From positions 1,736,001 through 1,800,000 of the forward strand of contig NC_019964.1 of the NCBI RefSeq assembly GCF_000328525.1: a stretch of 64,000 bases of DNA, in the 5' to 3' direction. The position numbers were made by a program, and so were the translations under genes. Position 1 is the first letter of the stretch; each line of letters starts with the position of its first letter. Positions 1 to 9,087 of the stretch are shown one piece after another. The notes under the pieces were generated by a model that was not told the origin of the DNA, made no database searches, and worked only from the letters and a program-made list of their open reading frames with translations. The stretch comes from Halovivax ruber XH-70. GTDB taxonomy: Archaea > Halobacteriota > Halobacteria > Halobacteriales > Natrialbaceae.

Positions 1-553
1 GATCGCTCATGGCACTCTGGAGACTGTCGAGCCCGTTGACCCACTCGGTGACGAGGCCGTACTCGATGTCCTCCGCGACGGAGATGTCGACGTCTTCGTC
101 GTCGAAGACGAGCGTTCCCGCCTGTGCGGCGTAGCCGAGCGCCGCGTCGAGTTCTTCCTCGGCTTCGGCGTCCGCGGCGGCCCGGATGTACTCGTCGACG
201 CTCGCGTCGTCAGCGGGTCCGCCGGCGACGTACTCCTCGGCGGCGTAGAAGACACAGACCAGACTCGTCTGGACGCCGTCGACCAGCATGAGCGTCTCCT
301 CGTCGTCGATGTCGACCTCGGAGAGGACGATCTCTCTGACTTCGCCGAGTTTTTCGAGCGTCGTCTCCTCGTCGAGTTCGCCATCGTCGTAGGCGGCGAC
401 GATCTTGGCGACGGCGATCGCCGTATCGTCCTGTAAATTGAGCAGCAGTCTGGCCGAAGACTCGTCTTCGGGGTCGATCTCTTCGTCGTCGAGTCGGTCG
501 ATCCAGTTCTGCCAGCGTTCCGCCGAGTAGAACTCGGTCGGGGGATTGCTCAT
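1..553 (-). CDS. DUF2150 family protein (C-terminus beyond window)
   Basis: Haloarchaeal DUF2150 family protein of unknown function. The frame opens at the ATG at 553 (MSNPPTEFYSAERWQNW) and stays open to base 1, giving 184 visible residues, so the gene is cut by the window edge. It is acidic and mostly helical. Segments such as LLLNLQDDTAIAVAKI, DGVQTSLVCVFYAAEE and EYGLVTEWVNGLDSLQSAM resemble the conserved core of this family as I recall it. There is no signal peptide or membrane segment, so it is probably cytosolic. The family assignment rests on recognition of these segments; the function is unknown. Confidence 0.85.
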   Translation of the reverse strand, partial: MSNPPTEFYSAERWQNWIDRLDDEEIDPEDESSARLLLNLQDDTAIAVAKIVAAYDDGELDEETTLEKLGEVREIVLSEVDIDDEETLMLVDGVQTSLVCVFYAAEEYVAGGPADDASVDEYIRAAADAEAEEELDAALGYAAQAGTLVFDDEDVDISVAEDIEYGLVTEWVNGLDSLQSAMSD

Positions 554-738
554 ACCCGAACCTACACCGGCCGGGTAAAATGCCTTTCTCTACGGGCATC
601 AGCCCGAGTGAGTGTTTCCCGTGGAAACACGTGCAGGGTGTTTACGACGCTGGTACCCAGCCCGACTCGGTCCACGGCTGCGCTGTCCGCCCGGCTTCAG
701 TCCACCGGCTTCGGCGGTGTGGCCTCACGTCTGATCCC

Positions 739-1581
739 TCACGAGAGCGTCGCTTCCGTGTCGATTCCGTACACCTGACGGGGCGTTTCGACGTGTGCAG
801 TGTGTATCGCATCGTCGTATCCATTTTCCGCGAGCCAGCGAACGCGACGCGGGACCGTCTTTGGGCCCAGGACAGCGCCCGGACGCTCCGGGTCGTCGAC
901 GAAATCGGTCTCCATGAGAAACGGGTCGCCCCCCTCGGCCGCTCGTTCGAGGCGGTCTTTTTCGCTCATCACGCTCGGCGTGACGCCCTCGAGGCGACCG
1001 GCCGCGTAGTGTTTCACGACGCGAGTCGGATCCTGACCGACATCACGCGCCCACGTGGCCACGTCGGTCAATTCCTCGGTTGCTTCAGTGTGCAACTGAA
1101 GTGCGCAGTCTGCGTCGCTCGCGAGTTCGAGTGCGTGTCGCAGACAGGCGTTCGATTCGTCCCAGATCTCGTCCGAGACGTCGTAGTGAGGCCGGCCGGA
1201 CTTCAGGGCGAGCGCCCGGCCGTCGTCGACGAACGCACTGGCCCGATCGAGTCCCATCCTGATCCGCTCGCCGGCTTCCGTGGGGGAGCAGCCGTCGTCG
1301 ACGAGTCGCGAGATGAGCGTCGGGTGGACACCCAGCACGGGCCACGCGTGGCCGGGAAGGATTTCCGAGGCGCGATCGGCGATCTCGACCGTCGTCTCGA
1401 AAACGGCGTCGAAATCGGCCGGATCCTCGGGAAGTGGACCGAGATGCCACGACGGTTTGTTGACGATCAACAGGTGTGTTCCACCAACTCGCTCGAAGTC
1501 ACGAACGGCATCCATCCCGGCCCCAGCTGCCGGATCCAGATGCAGGTGGTTGTCGAGAACCGGAGCATCGATGCTGGTCAT
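739..1581 (-). CDS. TatD-like TIM-barrel metal-dependent hydrolase (COG1099 type)
   Basis: Predicted metal-dependent hydrolase of the amidohydrolase/TatD superfamily, about 280 residues. Visible metal-site motifs are the N-terminal DNHLHLD (HxH), GVHPTLISR, LQLHTEA, KHYAAGR and METDFVDDP near the C-terminus, in the order expected for a TIM barrel. I chose the ATG at 1581 (MTSIDAPVLDNHLH) because it puts HxH about 10 residues in, as in relatives; a longer GTG/ATG form would add 18 residues without family-like sequence. The substrate is not evident. It is transcribed singly, in the same direction as the DUF2150 gene 185 bases downstream. Confidence 0.85.
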   Translation of the reverse strand: MTSIDAPVLDNHLHLDPAAGAGMDAVRDFERVGGTHLLIVNKPSWHLGPLPEDPADFDAVFETTVEIADRASEILPGHAWPVLGVHPTLISRLVDDGCSPTEAGERIRMGLDRASAFVDDGRALALKSGRPHYDVSDEIWDESNACLRHALELASDADCALQLHTEATEELTDVATWARDVGQDPTRVVKHYAAGRLEGVTPSVMSEKDRLERAAEGGDPFLMETDFVDDPERPGAVLGPKTVPRRVRWLAENGYDDAIHTAHVETPRQVYGIDTEATLS

Positions 1582-1972
1582 ATCGGGACGTTTGGCGCCG
1601 CCTGCAAAAACAGTCGGGTCGGCGTCGACTGTCACAGGAACGACGGCAGCGGTCGGTCAGTCACGGTCTGTCGGACGCAGGCGGTCAGCGCGAGAAAGAG
1701 CCGACAACCAGCCGGGGTCGGACGCTGACTCGAGATGATGTTCTGTTCACCACACCCCCATAGGTAGTAAACTTAGATTCCGTTGGTTATATCCTATACA
1801 TGAACTTTGTTTTCGGTTTGGACAGTGGCTCCCGACAAACAGTGCAAATACGCTGCATTATCCGCCGAAACGGTTCAGTGTATTACACACCACGTTACTA
1901 TTATTTGTTTCTCAATAAAATACACATAGTTTACGAACGGTTTTATAGTGAGCTACGAAAGGATGGGTTGGA
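1582..1972. other. AT-rich intergenic region before subtilase
   Basis: This 391-base gap between divergent genes becomes clearly AT-rich from about 1740, with runs such as TATATCCTATACA and CTCAATAAAATAC, unlike the GC-rich genes around it. It holds the TATA box of the protease at its right end. A 58-codon frame from the ATG at 1800 runs into the protease start, but its codon use does not fit its neighbours and I do not call it a gene. Confidence 0.6.
1941..1948 (+). promoter_or_regulatory. TATA box of subtilase gene
   Basis: TTTTATAG lies about 28 bases before the ATG at 1973, the spacing for an archaeal TATA box feeding a leaderless or nearly leaderless mRNA. The start itself lacks a good ribosome-binding site. 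Confidence 0.55.
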
Positions 1973-3799
1973 ATGACACACGAGCATTCCGGTCAGACGA
2001 GTAGACGAACAGTTCTCAAGTCGACTGCAGCTACCGGGGCGTTCCTGGGACTGGGGAGCGTCGTTTCGGCGACGCCCGGTCGCGATCCCGGCCCGAAGGA
2101 AGACGAGATCCTGGTGGGCAAGAGCGACACCGTCGGTCTCGCGAGCGCACGCTCGACGGTCGAGTCGGCAATTCCGTCGGAAGCCTCGGTCGTTCACGAG
2201 AACGACGCGCTCGGCTACATGGCCGTCAAGGTACCCGACGACGGCCCGAGCACACAGGATTCGGTAATCGAGCGCCTCGAACGCCAGCCGGGCATCGAGT
2301 ACGCAGAACGGAACGTGACGCTGGAGGCGTTCTACGAGCCAAACGACCCGCAGTTTGGCAACCAGTACGCGCCACAGCTGGTCAACGCCCCGGAGGCCTG
2401 GGACACGACGACGGGCTCGTCGGATGTTACCATCGCGGTCGTCGACACGGGCGCCCAGTACGACCACGAGGACCTCGCGGCCCAGTACCGGGACGACCCC
2501 GGCTACGACTTCGCCGACGACGATAGCGACCCGTATCCGCCGTCAGGCGAACAGCACGGGACCCACGTCTCCGGGTGTGCGGCCGCGACGATCGACAACG
2601 GCACCGGCACGGCCGGCATCAGCGACAGTACCCTCATCAACGCTCGCGTCCTCGGCGGCGGAAGCGGATCGCTGTCGGACATCGCCGACGGGATCCAGTG
2701 GGCGGCCGACGAAGGGGCGGACATCATCAACCTCTCGCTCGGTGGCGGCGGCGCCAACGAGACGGGTCGTAGCGCGATCAACTACGCGTTCGAAAACGGC
2801 GCGCTCCCGATCGCGGCGGCCGGTAACGACTCCGGCTCGCCGGTGAGCTACCCGGCGGCCTACGACAACTGCGTGGCCGTCTCCGCGATCGACGAAAACG
2901 AGAACATCGCGAACTTCTCGAACGTCGGACCGAACGTCGACGTCTGTGCGCCGGGCGTCGACGTGCTCGCACCGGTCCCGACCGACGACTACGCCGGCTT
3001 CGACGGCACGTCGATGGCGTCGCCCGTCGCGGCCGGCGTGGCCGCGCTCGGCAAAGCGACTCATCCGAACCACTCCCCGAGCGAACTCCGCCAGCTCCTC
3101 GAAGAGTCGGCCGTCGACATCGGCCTCTCCTCGGACGAGCAGGGTAACGGTCGCGTCGACGCGGCGAACATCGTCGAAGACGGCTCCGAGGGACCGTCCG
3201 CGATCTTCAGTGTCACTCCGTCCAACCCCGATGTCGACGAGACCGCGGAATTCGACGCGAGAGATTCCACGCCGCCGGAAGGTGGCTCGCTCACCGGTTA
3301 CGAGTGGAGTATCGACGGTGTCACGAAGACCGGCGAGACAGTCGATCACCGGTTCGGTTCCGAGGGCGACTACTCGGTCGAACTGACCGTGACCGCCGCC
3401 AACGGCGACACGGACACGACCACGCAGACGGTCACCGTCGGAGACGAAGACGGTGGCGATCAGTGTGGTGCCGAGACGAGCTCCGACACGGTGGCGGGCT
3501 ACCTGAGCGGCGGCTGGTGGAGCAGCGGCAGCGACAACTACACCTACACGCTGGACACGGCGAACCCGTGCCAGGCGACGGTGACGCTGTCGGGCCCCTC
3601 GTCGGCCGACTTCGACCTCTACCTCACGTACGACGGTCGCACGCCGACGACCTCGGACTACGACGAGGCGTCCTACACGCCCGACAGCCAGGAAGAGCTC
3701 ATGGTCGACCTCTCCGGTGACGAAGAACTCGGCCTGCTCGTCGACGCCTACTCCGGCAGTGGGTCCTACACGCTGACCGTCGACGAACTCGGCAAGTAA
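1973..3799 (+). CDS. Tat-exported subtilisin-like serine protease with PKD and PPC domains
   Basis: Extracellular S8 family protease (halolysin-like), 608 residues. A Tat signal (SRRTVLKSTAATGAFLGLGS) covers residues 10-33. An I9-type inhibitor propeptide spans about 48-116 and the peptidase about 130-400. The catalytic residues are Asp158 (VVDTG), His195 (HGTHVSG) and Ser347 (GTSMASP), with the oxyanion Asn285 (AAGND). A PKD domain follows at about 408-490 and a C-terminal pre-peptidase-like beta domain at 497-606 with a possible Cys498-Cys533 disulfide. It probably degrades proteins outside the cell in high salt. It is monocistronic with its own TATA box. The family is certain; the substrate range is inferred. 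Confidence 0.93.
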   Translation: MTHEHSGQTSRRTVLKSTAATGAFLGLGSVVSATPGRDPGPKEDEILVGKSDTVGLASARSTVESAIPSEASVVHENDALGYMAVKVPDDGPSTQDSVIERLERQPGIEYAERNVTLEAFYEPNDPQFGNQYAPQLVNAPEAWDTTTGSSDVTIAVVDTGAQYDHEDLAAQYRDDPGYDFADDDSDPYPPSGEQHGTHVSGCAAATIDNGTGTAGISDSTLINARVLGGGSGSLSDIADGIQWAADEGADIINLSLGGGGANETGRSAINYAFENGALPIAAAGNDSGSPVSYPAAYDNCVAVSAIDENENIANFSNVGPNVDVCAPGVDVLAPVPTDDYAGFDGTSMASPVAAGVAALGKATHPNHSPSELRQLLEESAVDIGLSSDEQGNGRVDAANIVEDGSEGPSAIFSVTPSNPDVDETAEFDARDSTPPEGGSLTGYEWSIDGVTKTGETVDHRFGSEGDYSVELTVTAANGDTDTTTQTVTVGDEDGGDQCGAETSSDTVAGYLSGGWWSSGSDNYTYTLDTANPCQATVTLSGPSSADFDLYLTYDGRTPTTSDYDEASYTPDSQEELMVDLSGDEELGLLVDAYSGSGSYTLTVDELGK

Positions 3800-3990
3800 T
3801 CACGAGCTGAGATCCGGTCTCGCGTCGACGAACCACGAGCGAAACGTTGCACCGATAGCGGACCCCCTACTCCTCCCATCGCAATACCAGACAGAGCCAC
3901 TGCAACGCACCGACAGATTTCGGGGCTCGCTGAGCGTATATCCCAGTACTTCTGCCGTCCGCCGTCGAACCCGCTGTCCCCGGTTTGTTC

Positions 3991-4458
3991 CTACCCGTCC
4001 GTCTCGTCGGACGTGTCCAGCGTAATCGCCCGATCGGCCGCGTTTTGAAGCGCGTCGGAGCGACCGTACGTCCCAGGGGCGACTGCAAGGGTTTCGATGC
4101 CGTCGACTCTGGCCCGTTCGAGGACGGGCTTGAAATCCGTGTCCCGCGAGACGACGACGAGCGTCCCGATCCGTTCACTGGTAACGAGTGCCGTCGCGTC
4201 GACGGCGAGTCGCACGTCGACGTCACCACTGGTCACGACGACCTCGAACCCACGAGCCTCCGCAGCCTGGATGAGCCCCGGCGTCGCGTGCTCGTTCACG
4301 TACAGTCGTGAGGCGACGAGCGGGCCCTCCGCGCGGCCGAGGCCCCTGAGCTCGTCCAGATCGACGTCGAACTCCTCGCGAAAGACGTTCGGTCCGTCGA
4401 CGACGAGGGCCACACCGGTCGGCGGGGACCGAACGCGCTCCAGCAACGACTCGAACAT
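3991..4458 (-). CDS. NYN-domain (PIN-like) protein, TIGR00288-type
   Basis: Small cytosolic protein of 155 residues with a NYN/PIN-like nuclease fold. The acidic residues expected to bind metal lie in ALVVDGPNVF, SGDVDVRLAVDA and VVSRDTDFKPVLERAR, in the right order for the LabA/DUF88-like archaeal group. It most likely acts on RNA, but the archaeal family is uncharacterised. It is divergent from gcvT, with about 130 bases between them, so the two may share an upstream control region. The start at 4458 gives a normal family length. Confidence 0.82.
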   Translation of the reverse strand: MFESLLERVRSPPTGVALVVDGPNVFREEFDVDLDELRGLGRAEGPLVASRLYVNEHATPGLIQAAEARGFEVVVTSGDVDVRLAVDATALVTSERIGTLVVVSRDTDFKPVLERARVDGIETLAVAPGTYGRSDALQNAADRAITLDTSDETDG

Positions 4459-4586
4459 GCCCTCCCCTTCGACTCCCGAACGAAAAACGTGCCGTCACGT
4501 GACCGACGGACGGCCGGGAACCGGCAATTCCTGTGGCCGTTCGTCCGACGAAAAGACATTACTACGCACGTCGCAATCGTCCGCGT

Positions 4587-5693
4587 ATGTCGCTCAACGC
4601 GCCGCCGTTGCGGGACGTACACGACGAACGGGGAGCCAGTTTCACCGAGTTCGGTGGCTGGGAGATGCCCGTCGAGTTCGATTCGATCCGCACGGAACAC
4701 GAGGCCGTCCGCGAGGACGCCGGCATCTTCGACGTCTCACACATGGGCCAGCTCGAAGTGACCGGCCCCGACAGCTGTTCGCTCCTGAATCGACTGACCT
4801 CGAACGACGTCAGCCGGCTCGACCCCGGCGACTCGCAGTACAGCACGATTCTTGCCGAGGACGGCTCGATTATCGACGACACGGTCATCTACCGCCTCCC
4901 CGATCGCGACGGCGACGAAGCCTACCTGTTCGTCCCGAACGCGGGGACGGACGACGCGATGACCGATCGGTTCCAGCGCCACCGTGACGAGTGGGATCTC
5001 GACGCCGACGTCTCCAACGAGACGACGGCCTACGGCATGGTCGCCGTGCAGGGCCCGCGGGCACCCGAGCTCGTGGGCAAACGGTCCGACGACGCCGACG
5101 CGATCGACGACATCGGCCGGTTCGAGGCGACGTACGTCTCCTTCGACGGCGTCGAGTGCTGGACCGCCCGGACCGGCTACACCGGAGAGGACGGCTTCGA
5201 ACTCGTGTTCCCCGCCGACGACTCGGAGACGATCTGGACGGCGTTCGCGGACGACTGCCAGCCCTGCGGCCTGGGGTCCAGAGACACCCTTCGTCTCGAA
5301 GCGGGCCTCCTGCTGTCGGGACAGGATTTCGATCAGGACGAGAACCCACGGACGCCCTACGAGGCCGGAATCGGGTTCACCGTCTCGCTCGATACCGACT
5401 TCGTCGGGCGTGACGCCCTCGCCGAGCAGCAGGAGACGGGCGTCGAGGAGGAACTCGTCGGCTTCGTCGTCGAGGGGCGCGGGATCGCACGCCACGGCCA
5501 CGACGTGGTCGTCGACGGCGAAATCGTCGGCACGGTCACCAGCGGAACGATGAGTCCGACGCTCTCGGAGGCCATCGGCCTCGCGTACGTCCCCGTCGAG
5601 TACGCGGAGCCAGGGACCGAGATCGGTGTCAGTGTTCGTGATCGAACGAAAAAGGCAAAGGTCGCACCCATCCCATTCATCGATACGGAATAA
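4587..5693 (+). CDS. gcvT: Aminomethyltransferase (glycine cleavage T protein)
   Basis: T protein of the glycine cleavage system. It moves the methylene group from the aminomethyl-lipoyl arm of GcvH to a folate carrier and releases ammonia. It has 368 residues, the usual length. The N-terminal GCV_T domain starts [17 protein letters not shown] with [10 protein letters not shown]; typical motifs are [17 protein letters not shown] and [13 protein letters not shown]; the C-terminal barrel ends [12 protein letters not shown]. The ATG at 4587 was chosen over an in-frame ATG at 4533 because the family begins at this point. Its stop overlaps the gcvH start by one base (TAATG), so the two are co-translated. 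The P-protein genes are not next to it. Confidence 0.95.
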   Translation: MSLNAPPLRDVHDERGASFTEFGGWEMPVEFDSIRTEHEAVREDAGIFDVSHMGQLEVTGPDSCSLLNRLTSNDVSRLDPGDSQYSTILAEDGSIIDDTVIYRLPDRDGDEAYLFVPNAGTDDAMTDRFQRHRDEWDLDADVSNETTAYGMVAVQGPRAPELVGKRSDDADAIDDIGRFEATYVSFDGVECWTARTGYTGEDGFELVFPADDSETIWTAFADDCQPCGLGSRDTLRLEAGLLLSGQDFDQDENPRTPYEAGIGFTVSLDTDFVGRDALAEQQETGVEEELVGFVVEGRGIARHGHDVVVDGEIVGTVTSGTMSPTLSEAIGLAYVPVEYAEPGTEIGVSVRDRTKKAKVAPIPFIDTE

Positions 5694-6076
5694 TGAGCTT
5701 CGAGATCCCAGCGGACCGGCGTTACCGAGAATCGCACGAGTGGGCGGCAGAAAGCGACGGCGTGGTCACGATCGGCATCTCCGATTTCGCACAGGACGAA
5801 CTCGGCGACGTCGTCTTCGTCGAGTTGCCCGACGTCGGTGAGACGATCGACCAGGACGACAACTTCGGCGTCGTCGAGTCTATCAAGGCCGTCTCCGACC
5901 TCTACGCGCCGGTCGGCGGCGAAGTCACGGCCGTCAACGAGGAACTGTTCGACGCCCCCGAACTCGTCAACGACGATCCCTACGGCGACGGCTGGATGCT
6001 CGAACTCGATCTCGAAGCCGACGCGGAACTCGACTCGTTGCTCGACGCCGACGCGTACGAAGACCAGATCGCCTGA
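5693..6076 (+). CDS. gcvH: Glycine cleavage H protein
   Basis: Lipoyl carrier protein of the glycine cleavage system, 127 residues. The lipoylation site is Lys65 in [18 protein letters not shown], within the usual barrel-sandwich fold. The N-terminus ([10 protein letters not shown]) and the acidic C-terminus are typical of haloarchaeal GcvH. It starts within the gcvT stop codon, which implies coupled translation. It shuttles the aminomethyl group between the P, T and L proteins. The next gene is on the opposite strand, so the operon ends here without gcvP. Confidence 0.96.
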   Translation: MSFEIPADRRYRESHEWAAESDGVVTIGISDFAQDELGDVVFVELPDVGETIDQDDNFGVVESIKAVSDLYAPVGGEVTAVNEELFDAPELVNDDPYGDGWMLELDLEADAELDSLLDADAYEDQIA

Positions 6077-6156
6077 GTCGACGCGGGTCGACCCGATAGA
6101 GCCGAGTAGCTCTTCTCACAGAGCCGAGCAGTCCTACTCAGTCGAGAGAACCATCA

Positions 6157-6867
6157 TCAGTCGATCGTCGCGAGCGTCTCGAGCATCGATTCGAGCGGTA
6201 CGTCCGTGACCGCGAGCGAGTAGCCGTCGATGCGGGCCAGGTCGGCCGCGTGGTCCCACAGGGCCGATTCGTCGATACCGTGGAGGATGACCGCGTTCGG
6301 GGACGGTGTGACGACGCGAAGCGCGACGAGCGGTGATTCGCCGCGGGTGACGCCGGTAAACACGAGCGCGCGATTCGTCGACTGGCCATAGAGGCGGATA
6401 AACTCCTCGCTCGAGAGCCGGGTGATCGCACTGATACTGTCGATCACGGTGTGGCCGCTGATACGATCGGACGTACCCGCGGCGATCTCTGACGCGTCGA
6501 GGGCGTCGTATAGCGTGGCGAGCGAGCGCGTCGTCGCGTACTCGCGGAGGTCGTAGACGACGTCGCTCTCGAATCCCGCCGAGAGGACGCGACCGTACTG
6601 TCTGATCCGCTCGCCACCACGCCGCTCGTCGATGGCGAGCAAACCCCCGACGAGCCGGCTCACGACGCCGATACCGGGATTCTCCCGCCGACCACTCTCG
6701 TAATCGGAGACCACCGAAGCGGAGACGTCGAGTTCGTCGGCCAGCGCCGTCTGGGAGATGCCGAAATCCGTCCGCCACTTGCGAATCGTCGCGCCGGGAT
6801 CACCGGAGAGGGTGATCTCACCGGCGATCTTCTCCGCGAGTGCCGTCTTGACCCCGTCATCGCCCAT
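6157..6867 (-). CDS. XRE-type helix-turn-helix transcriptional regulator (COG1709 type)
   Basis: Predicted DNA-binding regulator of 236 residues. An XRE helix-turn-helix lies at about 28-72 (WRTDFGISQTALADELDVS, then SVVSDYESGRRENPGIGVV). A C-terminal domain of about 150 residues follows with no motif I can tie to a ligand. The arrangement matches the archaeal COG1709 regulators. It is convergent with gcvTH, 80 bases away, and divergent from the membrane protein at 7081, with a short tandem repeat in the shared upstream region. Its target genes are unknown; acting on its own promoter or the divergent gene is the simplest guess. Confidence 0.8.
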   Translation of the reverse strand: MGDDGVKTALAEKIAGEITLSGDPGATIRKWRTDFGISQTALADELDVSASVVSDYESGRRENPGIGVVSRLVGGLLAIDERRGGERIRQYGRVLSAGFESDVVYDLREYATTRSLATLYDALDASEIAAGTSDRISGHTVIDSISAITRLSSEEFIRLYGQSTNRALVFTGVTRGESPLVALRVVTPSPNAVILHGIDESALWDHAADLARIDGYSLAVTDVPLESMLETLATID

Positions 6868-6924
6868 AGCCGGCTATTCGGGCCGTCGCGCAAGAACGTA
6901 TCGGAGCCGGGGCGCCGGAGCGGA

Positions 6925-6980
6925 GTCGTCGGAACCGTGCCTTCGGAGCCGGGTCGTCGGAACCGTGCCTTCGGAGCCGG
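6925..6980. repeat. Two tandem 28-bp direct repeats
   Basis: Two adjacent identical copies of a 28-base unit beginning GTCGTCGGAACCGTGC and ending TTCGGAGCCGG, at 6925 and 6953. Decayed partial copies lie on both sides (TCGGAGCCGGGGC before, CTCGAAGCCGAG after). They sit between the divergent starts of the HTH regulator and the membrane protein. Confidence 0.8.
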
Positions 6981-7080
6981 ATCCTCGAAGCCGAGCCGTC
7001 GAAGCAGGGTCGACTCGGTGAACAGCAATCACGTCTCCCGTGGGGAAAACGTACAAGCGATCCGACGCGTAGGGGTCGAC

Positions 7081-7749
7081 ATGCCCTCGACCGTCGTCCA
7101 CGTCGGTCTGGCAGGACTGCTCGGCGTCGCGCTGCTCGGCGATCGCTTCGACGCGAAAGCGATTCTGGTGGTGCTCGCCGCAACTGCGGCGCTCGACCTG
7201 GACACGCTGATCGGCATGGGCTGGACGGGGACGCATCGGGCGGCGCTGCACAATCTCTTCGTCGTCGCCGTTCCGGCCGCACTGCTGTACTGGGACGTCC
7301 GCCGACGCGAGGAGTCCATCGTCCGAGCGCGGTTTGGAGTGGACGCACCGCGGGTGCTCTGGGTGACGCTCGCCTGTCTGCTCGTGGCTCACATCATGCT
7401 CGACGCCTTCTTCAACGGGGTCAACCTCTTCTGGCCGCTGCACGATCAGTTCTACGACCTCTCGGGGAAGCTCTACCTCTCTAACCACGACGGATTCGTC
7501 CAGACGTTCGTCGAGTTCACCACGGCGGACGACGGCTCGCAGACCGTCTCGGAGTCGACGGCCGCTGGGACGACCGAGACCACCCACTACGAGACCGGCT
7601 TCGACCCGGGGCCCGACCCCGAACCGGATCCGGAACGGATCTTCCCGATCGCGTACAACGGCGAACGGTTCGTCGTCGCCCTCGCTGGCTACCTCGCAGT
7701 CTCCGTTCGACTCTGGGAGGAACGTCGGTCGAATACCGCCGACCACTGA
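7081..7749 (+). CDS. Membrane-bound metal-dependent hydrolase-like protein (YdjM/DUF457 type)
   Basis: Integral membrane protein of 222 residues with about four hydrophobic segments (GLAGLLGVALLG, ILVVLAATAALDLDTLIG, LHNLFVVAVPAALLYW, VLWVTLACLLVAHIMLD) and a fifth near the C-terminus. HxxLHN-like and HIMLDAFFNG histidine/aspartate motifs resemble the YdjM/DUF457 family annotated as metal-dependent hydrolases. The ATG at 7081 is preferred because the sequence upstream in frame is repeat-derived. A charged, proline-rich loop (PGPDPEPDPERIF) precedes the last helix. The function is unproven even in better-studied members. Confidence 0.75.
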   Translation: MPSTVVHVGLAGLLGVALLGDRFDAKAILVVLAATAALDLDTLIGMGWTGTHRAALHNLFVVAVPAALLYWDVRRREESIVRARFGVDAPRVLWVTLACLLVAHIMLDAFFNGVNLFWPLHDQFYDLSGKLYLSNHDGFVQTFVEFTTADDGSQTVSESTAAGTTETTHYETGFDPGPDPEPDPERIFPIAYNGERFVVALAGYLAVSVRLWEERRSNTADH

Positions 7750-7859
7750 CGGCGATGGATACAAGCGCTCGGGGATCTCGTTCTGGGGCCGTAACCAGTC
7801 CGACCGACATCCTCGCCGACACCGGTACGACGAAGGCACCCGGCGAGCAACAGCCGTCG

Positions 7860-8354
7860 ATGACAGTCGAGGTTCGACCGTACGATCCGGAACGCGATCG
7901 GGAGGCGCTGTGGAAACACAAACGAGCGTTCGAACGCGAGCTCGGGAGCGAAACCGGCGGCGCGGACAAGCAGGCCGCGTACGAGGACAAGCTCACGACC
8001 GAGTACCGGGATCGGTATCTGGCGTGGGTCGAGCGGTGTCTCACCGACGAGCCCAGGGCAGTGACGGTGGCGACCGTCGGTGACGACCCCGCAGGCTACG
8101 TGTTCGTCCTCCCGGACTCGCTCGCGCTGATCTGGGACGCCGCGGTGCTCAACGAAATCTACGTCGATCCCGACCACCGCGGCGAGGGCGTCTCGGACGC
8201 ACTGATGGACGCCGCCGTCGACGTGGCTCGGAAACAGGACCTCCCCATCGACCGACTCGTCCTCGACGTCGACGCGGACAACGAGCGCGCAGCCGGCTTC
8301 TACGACCGCCACGGCTTCGACCACTGGGGCGAGATGGTCGCTCGGCCGCTCTGA
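7860..8354 (+). CDS. GNAT family N-acetyltransferase
   Basis: GNAT-fold acyltransferase, about 164 residues from the ATG at 7860 (MTVEVRPYDPERDREALW). The acetyl-CoA-binding motif A is clear: YVDPDHRGEGVSDALMDAAV. It is followed by LVLDVDADNERAAGFYDRHGF, typical of the C-terminal half. The acceptor is not predictable. An in-frame ATG at 7755 would add 35 poorly ordered residues, so I prefer the internal start. It follows the membrane protein by about 110 bases on the same strand. Confidence 0.88.
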   Translation: MTVEVRPYDPERDREALWKHKRAFERELGSETGGADKQAAYEDKLTTEYRDRYLAWVERCLTDEPRAVTVATVGDDPAGYVFVLPDSLALIWDAAVLNEIYVDPDHRGEGVSDALMDAAVDVARKQDLPIDRLVLDVDADNERAAGFYDRHGFDHWGEMVARPL

Positions 8355-8415
8355 ACGGCGACCGACTGAATCTCGAAGGGGGACGTTTTTGGTGTCAGCC
8401 ACGTAGGTGTGCGGT

Positions 8416-9027
8416 ATGAATCGACGTCACGCCCTCGCCGGTATCGCCAGCGCATCGACCCTCTCCGTCGCGGGGTGCCTCGGCGGCCTGCTGGGAAGCG
8501 GTGGCGTCCAGGATCTTCCAGACCCCACGCTCGGTCAGGACGACGCGCCGGTCACCGTCGAGGTCTGGGAGGACTTCAGCTGTGGTCACTGCAAGACGTT
8601 CGATCAGGAGGTCTACCCACAACTGGTCGAAAACTACGTCGATCCGGGCGACATCCGGTACGTTTTCCACGACTTCCCGATCCCCGTCCACGATCGATGG
8701 TCGTGGGACGTCTCCGAGGCGGCCCGCGTCGTACAGGACAACGCAGACGACTCCGACGCCTTCTGGACGTTCAAGGATCGCATGTTCGAGAACCAGGGAG
8801 CGTACAGCGAAGACGTGCTCTCGTCGGCTGCCGGAGAGGTCGGCGTGGACGGCGACTCGCTCCTCTCAGACGTCTCGGACGATCGCTACAGGCCGGTGGT
8901 CGAGACCGCGAAGGAAGACGGGACGGACATGGGTGTTCGGGGAACGCCCGCCATCTTCGTCGAGGGAGAAGGAGTCGACTCGCCGACCTACAACGCGGTT
9001 GCAAACGCAATCGAACGGAACCTGTGA
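8416..9027 (+). CDS. DsbA/thioredoxin-fold lipoprotein (CGHC active site)
   Basis: Exported thiol oxidoreductase of about 203 residues. The N-terminus MNRRHALAGIASASTLSVAG then Cys combines a twin-arginine motif with a lipobox (SVAGC), so it should be exported by Tat and lipid-anchored. The active site is CGHC (FSCGHCKTF), and the cis-proline motif GTPAIFVEG lies near the C-terminus, as in DsbA/DsbG-like proteins. A helical insertion lies between them. It probably makes or repairs disulfides of surface proteins. The ATG at 8416 gives the shortest proper signal. It stands alone before rfcL. Confidence 0.9.
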   Translation: MNRRHALAGIASASTLSVAGCLGGLLGSGGVQDLPDPTLGQDDAPVTVEVWEDFSCGHCKTFDQEVYPQLVENYVDPGDIRYVFHDFPIPVHDRWSWDVSEAARVVQDNADDSDAFWTFKDRMFENQGAYSEDVLSSAAGEVGVDGDSLLSDVSDDRYRPVVETAKEDGTDMGVRGTPAIFVEGEGVDSPTYNAVANAIERNL

Positions 9028-9087
9028 TCGGGCGACCCGAGGACCCACTCCGGAATCACTAAACTTGACGCAACCTAATCGCCGTCA

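Noticed and set aside
1800-1976. 58-codon frame ending in an ATGA overlap with the subtilase start
   Set aside because: It lies in AT-rich promoter DNA, holds the protease TATA box, has low third-position GC and a basic, non-halophilic product.
8087-8416. Start of the thioredoxin-fold lipoprotein at 8407 rather than 8416
   Set aside because: The three extra residues add nothing to the Tat/lipobox signal, and 8416 is an ATG directly before the twin arginines.
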